Origin: CAZDCD01 sp964503885
GTDB lineage: Bacteria > Bacteroidota > Bacteroidia > Bacteroidales > UBA10428
Length of the DNA: 64,000 bases
Assembly (NCBI GenBank): GCA_964503885.1
Contig: CAZDCD010000014.1
Span: 1-64,000, forward strand
Direction: 5' to 3'
Each line of letters opens with the position of its first letter. Position 1 is the first letter of the stretch. The translations under genes and the position numbers were made by a program. The notes below the pieces were generated by a model that saw nothing but the letters and a program-made list of their open reading frames with translations, was not told the origin of the DNA and did no database searches. This document shows, piece by piece, positions 8,230-15,399 of this stretch.

Positions 8230-9038
8230 ATTTTTACTTGTACTATTTCACTAATTAAAAAAGAGATTTTATCAAATGATTCAATAATTGTCCTGTCTGA
8301 CTGGTTATAGATGGTAGTCCCTTTATCGCTTATTTCGCCAATTTTTATTACAATCGGAATTTGCCCTAAAAACCTTGTGCCGAATTCATGTGCCATTTTT
8401 TCCCCGCCACCTTTACCGAAAATAAAATATTTCTCATCGGAATGTTGGGCAGGCGTAAACCATGCCATATTTTCAATTATGCCAAGTATGGGCACGTTTA
8501 AATCGGGATCGGTGAACATAGCGGCAGCTTTCCGGGCATCTGAGATAGCAACTTCCTGTGGTGTTGTTACAATTATTGCTCCGGAAAGGTTAAGTTTCTG
8601 AATGGCAGTAAGCTGGATATCGCCTGTTCCAGGGGGAAAGTCAACAATCATATAATCTGTTTCGCCCCAGTCGGTATCCCTGAACAATTGTGTCAATACG
8701 TTTGATGCCATTGGGCCCCTCCAGATGAGTGATTGCCCGGGAGCAACAAAAAAACCGATGGAAACTAATTTTACACCGAACTTTTCAATGGGGTAAATTA
8801 CTTCTTTACCGTCTTTCGTGTCACCGGAAGGCCGCTCGTTTTGCACACCAAACATCATGGGTATTGAGGGTCCGTATAAATCGGCATCTACAAGGGCAGT
8901 TTTAAATCCCTGTCGTGCCAGCGATACGGCCAAATTTGCTGCAATCGTTGATTTTCCCACACCGCCTTTACCCGATGCTACTACGATAATATTCTTCACT
9001 CCGGGCATTTCAATTTTTTCAAATGCTTTTGGGTTCAT
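8226..9038 (-). CDS. mrp: Mrp/NBP35-type ATPase, iron-sulfur cluster carrier
   Basis: A 270-residue P-loop ATPase. The deviant Walker A motif GKGGVGKST is at 23-31, with the typical DADLYGPSIP and MIVDFPPGTGD segments. Mrp/NBP35 proteins bind and hand over Fe-S clusters. The CPxC cluster motif found in many homologues is absent: the matching segment reads ENMAWFTPAQHSDEKY. Bacteroidota Mrp proteins commonly lack this motif here, so I do not read it as decay. The gene overlaps the MinD-ferredoxin gene by 20 nt and the radical SAM gene by 4 nt. In the Desulfovibrio ORP system an Mrp-type ATPase is also a component. Confidence 0.88.
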   Translation of the reverse strand: MNPKAFEKIEMPGVKNIIVVASGKGGVGKSTIAANLAVSLARQGFKTALVDADLYGPSIPMMFGVQNERPSGDTKDGKEVIYPIEKFGVKLVSIGFFVAPGQSLIWRGPMASNVLTQLFRDTDWGETDYMIVDFPPGTGDIQLTAIQKLNLSGAIIVTTPQEVAISDARKAAAMFTDPDLNVPILGIIENMAWFTPAQHSDEKYFIFGKGGGEKMAHEFGTRFLGQIPIVIKIGEISDKGTTIYNQSDRTIIESFDKISFLISEIVQVKI

Positions 9039-9915
9039 ATATAGTTGTTGTTATACTATTCCACATTTTATTCAGTTCCTTTGCCATGAATCCGTTTGGT
9101 TCAAACTCAATAATTGTTTTGTCTTCCAGCAGGGCGTAAACCATTGATTCGTCATAAGGGATTTTACCTAAAACAGAAATACTTTTATCCTTCATGTTGT
9201 TTTCAATCGTAAGAGTCATATCCTCATTCAGGTCGTATTTATTGATAATGACATAAACAGGGGTGTGAAAACGCCCGATCATTTCAATAAGCCGTTCTAA
9301 ATCGTGCCAGCCTGAAAGGGTAGGTTCTGTAACTGCTACAATGGCATCGGCGCCTGTTACAGATGAAATTACCGGGCAGCCAATACCAGGTGGGCCGTCA
9401 GTTATAATATATTCTGCCCCTGCATTGCCGGCAGTTTGTTTCGCGTATTCCCTGATTTTCGATACCAATTTTCCTGAATTTTCCTCGGCAATGCCTAGTT
9501 TGCCATAAATCATAGGGCCAAACCGGCACTTGGCAAGATAGATCTGGTTGTTTTCGTATTTTTCAATTTTAATAGCGCTTAACGGACAAGCAACGGCACA
9601 TAACCCGCAACCTTCGCAGGCAAATTCATCAATTATCAGTTCATTATTTTTTATGTCAATGGCGCCAAAGCGGCATAAATCTTTACACAATCCGCATACA
9701 GTGCATTTCTTTTTTTCAACAATGGCCTTTGCCCCGCTTGCAAATTTTTCCTGTTGATAGATATCCGGCGATAGTAACAGGTGTAAATCGGCTGCATCTA
9801 CATCGCAATCGGTAAAAACAGCGTTTACCGCGAGAGAAGCAAAGGCTGCGGTAATGCTTGTTTTGCCGGTGCCACCCTTTCCGCTTAATACAACTATCTC
9901 AAAGGGTTTTTCCAT
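9019..9915 (-). CDS. MinD-family ATPase with inserted ferredoxin domain (copy A)
   Basis: A 298-residue protein of the COG1149 type. Walker A GKGGTGKTS is at 12-20 and DCDVDAADLH follows. A 2[4Fe-4S] ferredoxin module is inserted at about 66-118, with Cys71, 74, 77, 81 and Cys100, 103, 106, 110; all eight ligands are present. Pairs of such proteins occur in the ORP complex of Desulfovibrio (products of DVU2103 and DVU2104 as I recall) and are found only in anaerobes. The gene overlaps both neighbours (copy B by 17 nt, Mrp by 20 nt). ATP-driven, redox-linked cluster or protein positioning has been proposed; the true role is unsettled. Confidence 0.88.
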   Translation of the reverse strand: MEKPFEIVVLSGKGGTGKTSITAAFASLAVNAVFTDCDVDAADLHLLLSPDIYQQEKFASGAKAIVEKKKCTVCGLCKDLCRFGAIDIKNNELIIDEFACEGCGLCAVACPLSAIKIEKYENNQIYLAKCRFGPMIYGKLGIAEENSGKLVSKIREYAKQTAGNAGAEYIITDGPPGIGCPVISSVTGADAIVAVTEPTLSGWHDLERLIEMIGRFHTPVYVIINKYDLNEDMTLTIENNMKDKSISVLGKIPYDESMVYALLEDKTIIEFEPNGFMAKELNKMWNSITTTIYEPKSI

Positions 9916-10759
9916 TCAAGACCTTATTTATAATTTCTATAAATATTTTTTTTATTTCCTCGCTGGTTTCCACAAGTATTTCACCTTTTGAATATGCCCC
10001 GGCCAATTCTCTTTTAAAAGGGATTTCGCCAAGAAGGGGTATGTTATTTTGATGTATATAATCATACAAAGGATTATAATTAAGCCCGGCTTTATTGACC
10101 ACTATTCCATGTCTCTTATTAAGCCGATTAACTGTTTCAGCCATCAATCTCAGGTCGTGCAGGCCAAACGGGGTAGGCTCTGTGACCATAATCACATAAT
10201 CGGCTTTGGAAACTGTTGCCACTACCGGGCATGAAGTACCCGGCGGTGAATCGTACAGAATAATACCGTGTTGCTTTGAGTGATTTATGGTTTCCCTTAT
10301 AATACGGGTTTGCAGCGAACTACCCACTTTCATTCTTCCTTCGATAAATTCATCGTTTGTATAGTAATCATAATGGGTTATTTTTCCTATTACGCTTTTA
10401 TTTTCAATGATTGCCCCTTCCGGACAAATATAAGCACAGGCCCCACAACCACGACACATATCGTCTACCACTTTGATAAATTTTGCAGAGGGCAGCATTA
10501 TAATGGCATTGAATGCACAAACAGCTTTACATTTACCGCAAAAGGTGCATTTTTCAGTTTCTATCCGGGGTATGGAAATATGAACCGGATATTTGGCTGT
10601 TTCGGAAGCTTTCAGAAAAATATGGCAATCGGGCTCTTCCACATCACAATCTATTAGTTGCACATTGTATTTCATGTATTTTGTAAGTACCTGAAAAAGT
10701 CCTGTGCTCACCGTGGTTTTTCCTGTTCCCCCTTTTCCGCTTGTAATGGCAACCTTCAT
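9899..10759 (-). CDS. MinD-family ATPase with inserted ferredoxin domain (copy B)
   Basis: A 286-residue partner of copy A. Walker A GKGGTGKTT is at 8-16, DCDVEEPDCH follows, and the inserted ferredoxin has Cys71, 74, 77, 81 and Cys102, 105, 108, 112, again complete. The two copies share architecture but differ in most residues outside the motifs, so they are old paralogues and may form a heterodimer, as MinD-type ATPases dimerise. The start lies 6 nt after the DUF89 gene. Copy B binds nucleotide by inference from its motif; the client of the complex is unknown. Confidence 0.88.
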   Translation of the reverse strand: MKVAITSGKGGTGKTTVSTGLFQVLTKYMKYNVQLIDCDVEEPDCHIFLKASETAKYPVHISIPRIETEKCTFCGKCKAVCAFNAIIMLPSAKFIKVVDDMCRGCGACAYICPEGAIIENKSVIGKITHYDYYTNDEFIEGRMKVGSSLQTRIIRETINHSKQHGIILYDSPPGTSCPVVATVSKADYVIMVTEPTPFGLHDLRLMAETVNRLNKRHGIVVNKAGLNYNPLYDYIHQNNIPLLGEIPFKRELAGAYSKGEILVETSEEIKKIFIEIINKVLNGKTL

Positions 10760-10765
10760 TTGTTC

Positions 10766-11689
10766 TTAGTTAATTTTATCATGATGATGACCTACCGGAT
10801 ATTTCTTAAAACCCGATGCATATGTGCTTTTAAGGTGTTGGACTTTTTGATTAAAGAGAACGACGGAATTTTTTTCTCTCACACCAATTATTTCCCCAAT
10901 AACATTGCATTTAACCATTAGCAGGAAGAATATTTTTTTATCGCTATTGTTTATCAGCCCTTCCAGGTTACCTTGTCCTTTGGAAATAATAATATCGGCT
11001 TTATTGAATATTTTTCTAAAAGCCGGCGAACACCTGTTTACAAGAGTGGAAGGGGCATCGTATCCATTGGAAATAACTCTGGCGATCTTTGTTATGCCCG
11101 CTTTTTCAGCGTCTTCCATTGTAACATCATTGATAATGTTGCTTCCGCGAACGGCAAAATAAAGATTTTGGTGGCTGATGATTTCAATAAAAAGTTTATC
11201 CAAAACAATTTCGCCCGCATTATCACCCAGATATAAAATTGTGGATGCTTTTTTCAGTTCTTTTTTCAATTCAGAAGAATGATCTATTGCAGGCTCTTTT
11301 GAAACCGCCTCTGAAAGTGCCCGGAACACATTAAAAGAATTTGGCGGACCAAAATCAATAATATTACCTGCCAGGGCATATCGTGAAGCTGTCTTGAACG
11401 GGTTATCAGATTTGTTTATAATATCCCTGATATCTTCTTCAAGGCTCAATAACAAATCGTTGTAATATTTTTTCTCTTTTTTGTAAGGATCTTCTGTGCG
11501 TGTTGTCTTTTTGATTAAACGATGCATCAAACAGGAAGCCTCAGGCGCCGATAAATTTTCATCATTATGGTCATTTACAAACAGCTTGAACCTGACAATA
11601 ATATCCCTTGCTATGTTATCCTGTATTTCATATTTATTAAGTAATTTATTTGCCTGTTCGAGGAAACATTGAATACAATCGGTATGCAT
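10766..11689 (-). CDS. DUF89/ARMT1-like protein (metal-dependent phosphatase family)
   Basis: A 307-residue protein of the DUF89 family, members of which are metal-dependent phosphatases proposed to clear damaged phosphometabolites. The N-terminal CxxC (Cys5, Cys8) marks the prokaryotic subfamily, and the metal site is recognisable as GDNAGE (155-160) with a later SKGQGNLEGL segment. A His-rich end (GHHHDKIN) is unusual and could bind metal. It lies between NifX-like and MinD-ferredoxin genes with gaps of 6-8 nt. Genomic pairing of DUF89 with such genes in anaerobes is common, but the substrate is not known. Confidence 0.85.
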   Translation of the reverse strand: MHTDCIQCFLEQANKLLNKYEIQDNIARDIIVRFKLFVNDHNDENLSAPEASCLMHRLIKKTTRTEDPYKKEKKYYNDLLLSLEEDIRDIINKSDNPFKTASRYALAGNIIDFGPPNSFNVFRALSEAVSKEPAIDHSSELKKELKKASTILYLGDNAGEIVLDKLFIEIISHQNLYFAVRGSNIINDVTMEDAEKAGITKIARVISNGYDAPSTLVNRCSPAFRKIFNKADIIISKGQGNLEGLINNSDKKIFFLLMVKCNVIGEIIGVREKNSVVLFNQKVQHLKSTYASGFKKYPVGHHHDKIN

Positions 11690-11697
11690 TTCTGTAA

Positions 11698-12036
11698 TTA
11701 ATGGTCGCAGGCATTTATGCCCGTTTTGAGTTTATCAGTTAAAAATTCATCTGCCAAAATTCTGGCTGGTTTCTCTTCAACACCTGTAAACACTTGTATA
11801 TTTTGCTGGTTAAAAAGTGAAATAGCCCTTTGTCCCATTCCTCCTGCAATAATATGTGTTACTCCCTGGGATGCCAGCCAGGCAGGTAAAACACCCGGTT
11901 CATGAGGCGGAGGAGTTACATATGTTTCTTCTGTTATTTTTTTATTCTCGGCCTGAAAAATTGCAAATTTCTCACAATGCCCGAAATGCTGGCATAGACA
12001 ATTACTGCTTGTCGGAATCGCTATTGTTTGTTTCAT
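11698..12036 (-). CDS. NifX/NifB-type dinitrogenase cofactor domain protein (copy 1)
   Basis: A 112-residue single-domain protein of the COG1433 family (NifX/NafY/VnfX fold), to which the Mo/Cu-cluster 'orange protein' of Desulfovibrio belongs. The fold is recognisable by the MKQTIAIPTS start, SQHFGH-like QHFGHCEKF (16-24), the IAGGMGQRAI loop and the C-terminal helix. Cys13, Cys15, Cys21 and a terminal ACDH add possible metal ligands. There are no nif structural genes in the window, so it should not be read as nitrogen fixation. It sits 8 nt before the DUF89 gene; a 123-nt gap without a visible gene lies upstream. Confidence 0.87.
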   Translation of the reverse strand: MKQTIAIPTSSNCLCQHFGHCEKFAIFQAENKKITEETYVTPPPHEPGVLPAWLASQGVTHIIAGGMGQRAISLFNQQNIQVFTGVEEKPARILADEFLTDKLKTGINACDH

Positions 12037-12159
12037 TTTCTATTACTAATTAAATTTCTATTTTCTTATTATTTTAATTTCCGGTATTTAATGTCCGATG
12101 TTTAGCTTACTGGTTTTTATTTGCTGACTAATTGCCACAGGAAATTTTTTACTGAATAC

Positions 12160-12501
12160 CTACTCTCCCTCTTTCTCCAGTTCACTCAACCTTTTTTCAA
12201 TATCTTTCTGAGAGCGTTTAAGCGATTCTGCCTGGGATTTAAGCAGTTTAATTTCATCATCCTTACTTCTGGTTTGTGTCATGGGAAAGTTTTGAGCAAA
12301 TCCGGTAAAAGGCCAGCCAAAGTTATGGCCCCTGCCATACCCCATACCCCTTCCTCTGCCTCTTCCAAAGCCAAATCCACTGCCCATGCCGCCACCAAAT
12401 CCTTTTGTATAGCCCGGCGTATCATATCCGGCGCAAAAACCTAATACTCTTCCGGTTCTGGAACCTTGTCCCATCGGTCCGGTACGGTCTCCCTGTAGCA
12501 T
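12160..12501 (-). CDS. DUF5320 protein, Gly-rich with C-terminal coiled coil
   Basis: A 113-residue protein. The N-terminus has the family opening DRTGPMGQGSRTGR and a conserved Cys (LGFCAGY). A Gly/Arg/Phe-rich stretch (about 33-62, GFGRGRGRGMGYGRGH) follows, then a charged C-terminal helix (about 78-113) with heptad-like spacing. DUF5320 proteins accompany NifX/Mrp genes in many anaerobes but have no known role. It lies 12 nt after the second NifX-like gene. The Gly-rich segment resembles a flexible or nucleic-acid-binding linker; nothing in the sequence shows catalysis. Confidence 0.82.
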   Translation of the reverse strand: MLQGDRTGPMGQGSRTGRVLGFCAGYDTPGYTKGFGGGMGSGFGFGRGRGRGMGYGRGHNFGWPFTGFAQNFPMTQTRSKDDEIKLLKSQAESLKRSQKDIEKRLSELEKEGE

Positions 12502-12513
12502 TATCCAATCATT

Positions 12514-12828
12514 TTAATTATTAGTTGTTTCTATTATTTCACGAATCATCTGTCCGTTTTTTACAATTTGAGTTTCAATATTTAGATTATCCAATACATC
12601 TTTTGCTTTGGGACCAAACTCTGCGGCATATACTTTATTTATACCGCTATTGGCCAAAAATTCAGCTACTTGCGGGCCTACGCCACCTGCGCCGTTTTTA
12701 AGGCTGTTTTCTTTAAATTCGGTTTTTTTTGTTTTTGTATTATAAAAACAAAAAAAAGGGCAACGTCCGAAACGCTTGTCAATTAGTGCATCAATACTTT
12801 TTTCCGATGCCGGAATAGCTACAATCAT
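12514..12828 (-). CDS. NifX/NifB-type dinitrogenase cofactor domain protein (copy 2)
   Basis: A 104-residue COG1433-family protein, the first gene of the long minus-strand run. Typical features are MIVAIPAS, DKRFGRCPFFCFY (18-30, two Cys) and GPKAKDVLDNLNI. It differs strongly from copy 1, so the two probably have separate roles. In Desulfovibrio the related ORP binds an unusual Mo-Cu-S cluster; whether this one does cannot be told from sequence. A palindromic operator and a TAAATTTG promoter element lie 30-64 nt upstream, which makes this the likely promoter-proximal gene. Confidence 0.87.
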   Translation of the reverse strand: MIVAIPASEKSIDALIDKRFGRCPFFCFYNTKTKKTEFKENSLKNGAGGVGPQVAEFLANSGINKVYAAEFGPKAKDVLDNLNIETQIVKNGQMIREIIETTNN

Positions 12829-12857
12829 ATTTTTAGTTTTAAAATCTTTTGCTGATA

Positions 12858-12892
12858 CAAATTTAATATTTTAAATGAACATAAGTTCATTT
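12858..12892 (-). promoter_or_regulatory. NifX-operon promoter with 20-bp palindromic operator (site 1)
   Basis: A perfect inverted repeat, AAATGAAC, four bases, GTTCATTT, spans 12873-12892. On the minus strand a -7 element TAAATTTG (complement of 12858-12865) matches TAnnTTTG, and the palindrome covers the -33 region. The palindrome arms are identical to those of site 2 at 14767-14786. A repressor or activator binding here is inferred. Confidence 0.7.
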
Positions 12893-12914
12893 TAGTTAAC
12901 TATTTTTAAATAAG

Positions 12915-13937
12915 TCAAATTCCGAATTGCAGCATAATAAATCCGATTGCCAGGCCAACCAGCATGTTGATGGCTTTAACTTTGATAAAATCTTTTCTCG
13001 ATTCCGCGAGCAGAGGTAACATTCCATGCCCGTCCTGTACAATGGAATTTGTCAATAATATGCTGAAGGGAAGCAGGTTTTGGGAAAATAAAGTCACAAA
13101 TACCAAATGAGGGCCCGATTCAGGAATTATGCCGATGATAACAGCAATAAGCAGAATGATATAGGATTTGTCCCTGACAAGGTTGCTAAGCAATGCATTG
13201 GTTTGTATGAAATGAAGCACAATAAATGCTCCCCACGTCCATAAAAATATTCTTAGTACATGTTTTTTCAGAATGTGATTATACATATGTTCTTTTAGAA
13301 AATGTTCAGGCGCGGTCATAAAAACAAAAAAAAGAAATAAACTTCCGGTCAGAAATGTAATCTTTTTCCAATCCCATTTAGGTGACACAAATATCCCTGA
13401 AAGCAATAAAGAAGTAAAAACCAGCGTAGATAATAAAAGAACAGCCCTTTCAAAGGATATTTTTTTTAGTTGTGGTATAATTATACTTTTTGAAAAACAC
13501 TTACAATATTCATGTTCATGAATAACAAATCCATGAGGGGCAGTAGAAACATTTTTCCTGTTAAACATATGTACAATCCATCCCGCCGCCACAGCAATAA
13601 CCAATAAAATACCGTTCAATAAAAGCGCTTTCCCGGGAAACAGGGCGAACATAACGAACGATTCATCCCCCGATGTGGCAATCATTACCGTAACTAATCC
13701 CGCAAAACTTATCATCCGGTGAGTATATAAGGACACAACAGTAAATGCGCCCATGCAACCGGGAGTTATCCCCAATAAAGCAGCAATAATAATTTGCAAA
13801 AAAGGAGATTGTCGAAGCCTGTCTGCCCAAATATTTTTACTTTGTACATTTATATATTCAATAACAACCATCATAAACAGTACAAATACTGTAATTATAA
13901 CCGTTTGTTTGAGCGTCGGTATAATTACTTCTGCCAT
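12915..13937 (-). CDS. putative polytopic heavy-metal/manganese permease (ArsP_2-like)
   Basis: A 340-residue membrane protein with about ten hydrophobic segments in two similar halves. The halves share motifs: GITPGCMGAF (56-65) in the first and GIIPESGPHLVF in the second, an arrangement of the PF11449 'putative 10TM heavy-metal exporter' family, also annotated as a manganese transporter. A hydrophilic His/Cys loop between the halves (HGFVIHEHEYCKC, 135-147) is a likely metal-binding site. It starts 12 nt before the MBL gene ends, so both are probably transcribed from site 2. Substrate and direction are unproven. Confidence 0.78.
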   Translation of the reverse strand: MAEVIIPTLKQTVIITVFVLFMMVVIEYINVQSKNIWADRLRQSPFLQIIIAALLGITPGCMGAFTVVSLYTHRMISFAGLVTVMIATSGDESFVMFALFPGKALLLNGILLVIAVAAGWIVHMFNRKNVSTAPHGFVIHEHEYCKCFSKSIIIPQLKKISFERAVLLLSTLVFTSLLLSGIFVSPKWDWKKITFLTGSLFLFFVFMTAPEHFLKEHMYNHILKKHVLRIFLWTWGAFIVLHFIQTNALLSNLVRDKSYIILLIAVIIGIIPESGPHLVFVTLFSQNLLPFSILLTNSIVQDGHGMLPLLAESRKDFIKVKAINMLVGLAIGFIMLQFGI

Positions 13938-13948
13938 GATGCATGTTT

Positions 13949-14728
13949 TTAAAAAGAGAATAATTCTCCGGTACTTACCTGCTTTGTGCCAAAGTTTGCA
14001 TGAAATAGTCCCAGTGCAGGATTATCTGTGCAATGCGATGGATAAACATGCTCAATTCTGTTTACTTTAAGGTAGCGGATGGTCTCCTTTGCCTGACGGT
14101 TAATTGTTTTCAGGTGAAACCCTCCCATGATTCCGTAAATCCTTTTCTCACCGGTTACTTTTTTTGCATATTCCAGCGTATTGACCACCCCTGCATGTCC
14201 GCACCCGGTAACAACAAACAATCCTTCATCGAGCAGCAGGGCAATGGCGCTGTCGTCCATCACAAAATCGGGTATACCACCATCGAGAAGAAATGAAGTA
14301 CTCTTTGATTCGAAATCGGTCATACGGGGAATTTCACCCAGGAATACGATCTTTTCGGTTATTTGATAAGGCTTTGACGATGTGATCAGATTAAATTTTC
14401 CGGCTAATTCTTCTTTTGAGTTCTTTAACCCGATATAAGTATAATCAGCTTTTATGTAACGTTTAACAAAACAATCCGGGTGACAAATCAACTCGCCCCC
14501 TGCAAGGTATTGAAGCCCGTCTCCGTGGTCAAAATGCCCATGACTGAGTACAATTGTTTCAATTGTTGTCATATCAATACCCATAACCCAGGCATTCTTT
14601 AAGAATAAATTGCTTTGCCCGGTATCGAAGAGCAGTCTTTTTCCGTCATGCTCAATTAAATATGACAGGCCATGTTCGGCAGAGGTATTCACCCCGGGCT
14701 TATTATCAGTAAGTATTGAGATAATCAT
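13949..14728 (-). CDS. MBL-fold metallohydrolase (COG1237-like)
   Basis: A 259-residue metallo-beta-lactamase-fold protein. The dinuclear metal motif is SHGHFDHGD (62-70), with further ligands in VVTGCGHAGVVN and the late YPSHCT segment. It resembles the COG1237 group, of which an archaeal member acts in methanopterin synthesis; in bacteria the role is unknown. I chose the start at 14728 over the upstream ATG at 14776 because the latter lies inside the palindromic operator and would add a non-family leader. The gene is divergent from the VOC gene and precedes the metal permease. Confidence 0.82.
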   Translation of the reverse strand: MIISILTDNKPGVNTSAEHGLSYLIEHDGKRLLFDTGQSNLFLKNAWVMGIDMTTIETIVLSHGHFDHGDGLQYLAGGELICHPDCFVKRYIKADYTYIGLKNSKEELAGKFNLITSSKPYQITEKIVFLGEIPRMTDFESKSTSFLLDGGIPDFVMDDSAIALLLDEGLFVVTGCGHAGVVNTLEYAKKVTGEKRIYGIMGGFHLKTINRQAKETIRYLKVNRIEHVYPSHCTDNPALGLFHANFGTKQVSTGELFSF

Positions 14729-14743
14729 GGTGAAATTTTTATT

Positions 14744-14793
14744 CAAAATTAATCTAAATAATTTTAAAATGAACAAAAGTTCATTTACTTTTA
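14744..14793. promoter_or_regulatory. divergent promoters sharing a 20-bp palindromic operator (site 2)
   Basis: The palindrome AAATGAAC, AAAA, GTTCATTT lies at 14767-14786. For the plus-strand VOC gene, TTTA (14763-14766), a 19-nt spacer and TACTTTTA (14786-14793) fit the TTTG-N19-TAnnTTTG promoter, so the operator fills the spacer. For the minus-strand MBL gene a -7 element TAATTTTG (complement of 14744-14751) is present and the palindrome covers its -33 region. A single regulator could control both directions. Confidence 0.75.
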
Positions 14794-14812
14794 ACGTTTT
14801 AATTTTTTAAAA

Positions 14813-15190
14813 ATGTTACAACATATTGCATTAACGATAAACGATTCGGAAGAAATTGAGAATTTCTATGAAGAGGTGCTGCTTTTCAACATGAAACATA
14901 AATCTTCAGTGAATGGCGAGATACTCCGACAGATATTTAAAGTAGAGGGCTTAACCGATGTTTATGTTATGAGCTATCAGGAGGTACAATTCGAGATTTT
15001 TGTAAGTCCCAGGAAAGAAAAAAAAGTGTTTTCGCATGTATGCCTTGCATTCTTGAAAGCAGAGATTACCTATAATAATGCAATAAAAGGTGGCTATCAA
15101 GCGCTGATAAAAAAAAGTGAAGACCACGACACTTATTTTATTTGGGACAAAAGCGGAAATATGTTTGAGATTAAAGAAATTACTGAATAA
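14813..15190 (+). CDS. VOC (glyoxalase/dioxygenase-fold) protein
   Basis: A 125-residue vicinal-oxygen-chelate fold protein. It begins MLQHIALTINDSEEIENFYE, the usual first beta-alpha unit with His4 as a possible metal ligand; Glu62-like QFEIFV and the final NMFEIKE strand supply further candidate ligands. Members include glyoxalases, extradiol dioxygenases and antibiotic-binding proteins, and the substrate cannot be read from the sequence. It is the first gene of a plus-strand series with a ferredoxin and an FAD oxidoreductase, and starts 27 nt after the site 2 operator. Confidence 0.8.
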   Translation: MLQHIALTINDSEEIENFYEEVLLFNMKHKSSVNGEILRQIFKVEGLTDVYVMSYQEVQFEIFVSPRKEKKVFSHVCLAFLKAEITYNNAIKGGYQALIKKSEDHDTYFIWDKSGNMFEIKEITE

Positions 15191-15207
15191 AAATTGATTG
15201 AAAGAAA

Positions 15208-15378
15208 ATGGATTTTCCAAGAGTAAACCCTGATATCTGCACCGGTTGCGGTATTTGTGTCGGTTCCTGCCTAATGGAGTCAATTAATTTGGTAAATGAT
15301 GTAGCAATAATTGATACTGCTAAATGCAGTAACTGCAGGTCATGTGCAGACGATTGTCCAAATGAAGCTATAAAATAA
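15208..15378 (+). CDS. 2[4Fe-4S] ferredoxin, 56 residues
   Basis: A small clostridial-type ferredoxin. Cys11, 14, 17, 21 and Cys40, 43, 46, 50 give two complete CxxCxxCxxxC motifs, the second followed by Pro. The first motif lacks the usual Pro (CLMES). It starts 18 nt after the VOC gene and ends 22 nt before the FAD oxidoreductase gene, so it is likely the electron partner of that enzyme. At 56 residues the length is normal for this ferredoxin class. Confidence 0.88.
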   Translation: MDFPRVNPDICTGCGICVGSCLMESINLVNDVAIIDTAKCSNCRSCADDCPNEAIK

Positions 15379-15399
15379 TCAAATAAAATAATTGTTAAT

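Noticed and set aside
8226..9038. Mrp lacking the CPxC motif seemed like a decayed gene
   Set aside because: Mrp proteins of Bacteroidota often lack this motif and the rest is intact.
9019..10759. Two adjacent MinD-ferredoxin genes as an assembly duplication
   Set aside because: The proteins differ over most of their length; pairs are normal in ORP-type loci.
11698..12828. NifX-like genes as evidence for nitrogen fixation
   Set aside because: No nifHDK or nifENB is present, and the neighbours fit the ORP-type complex instead.
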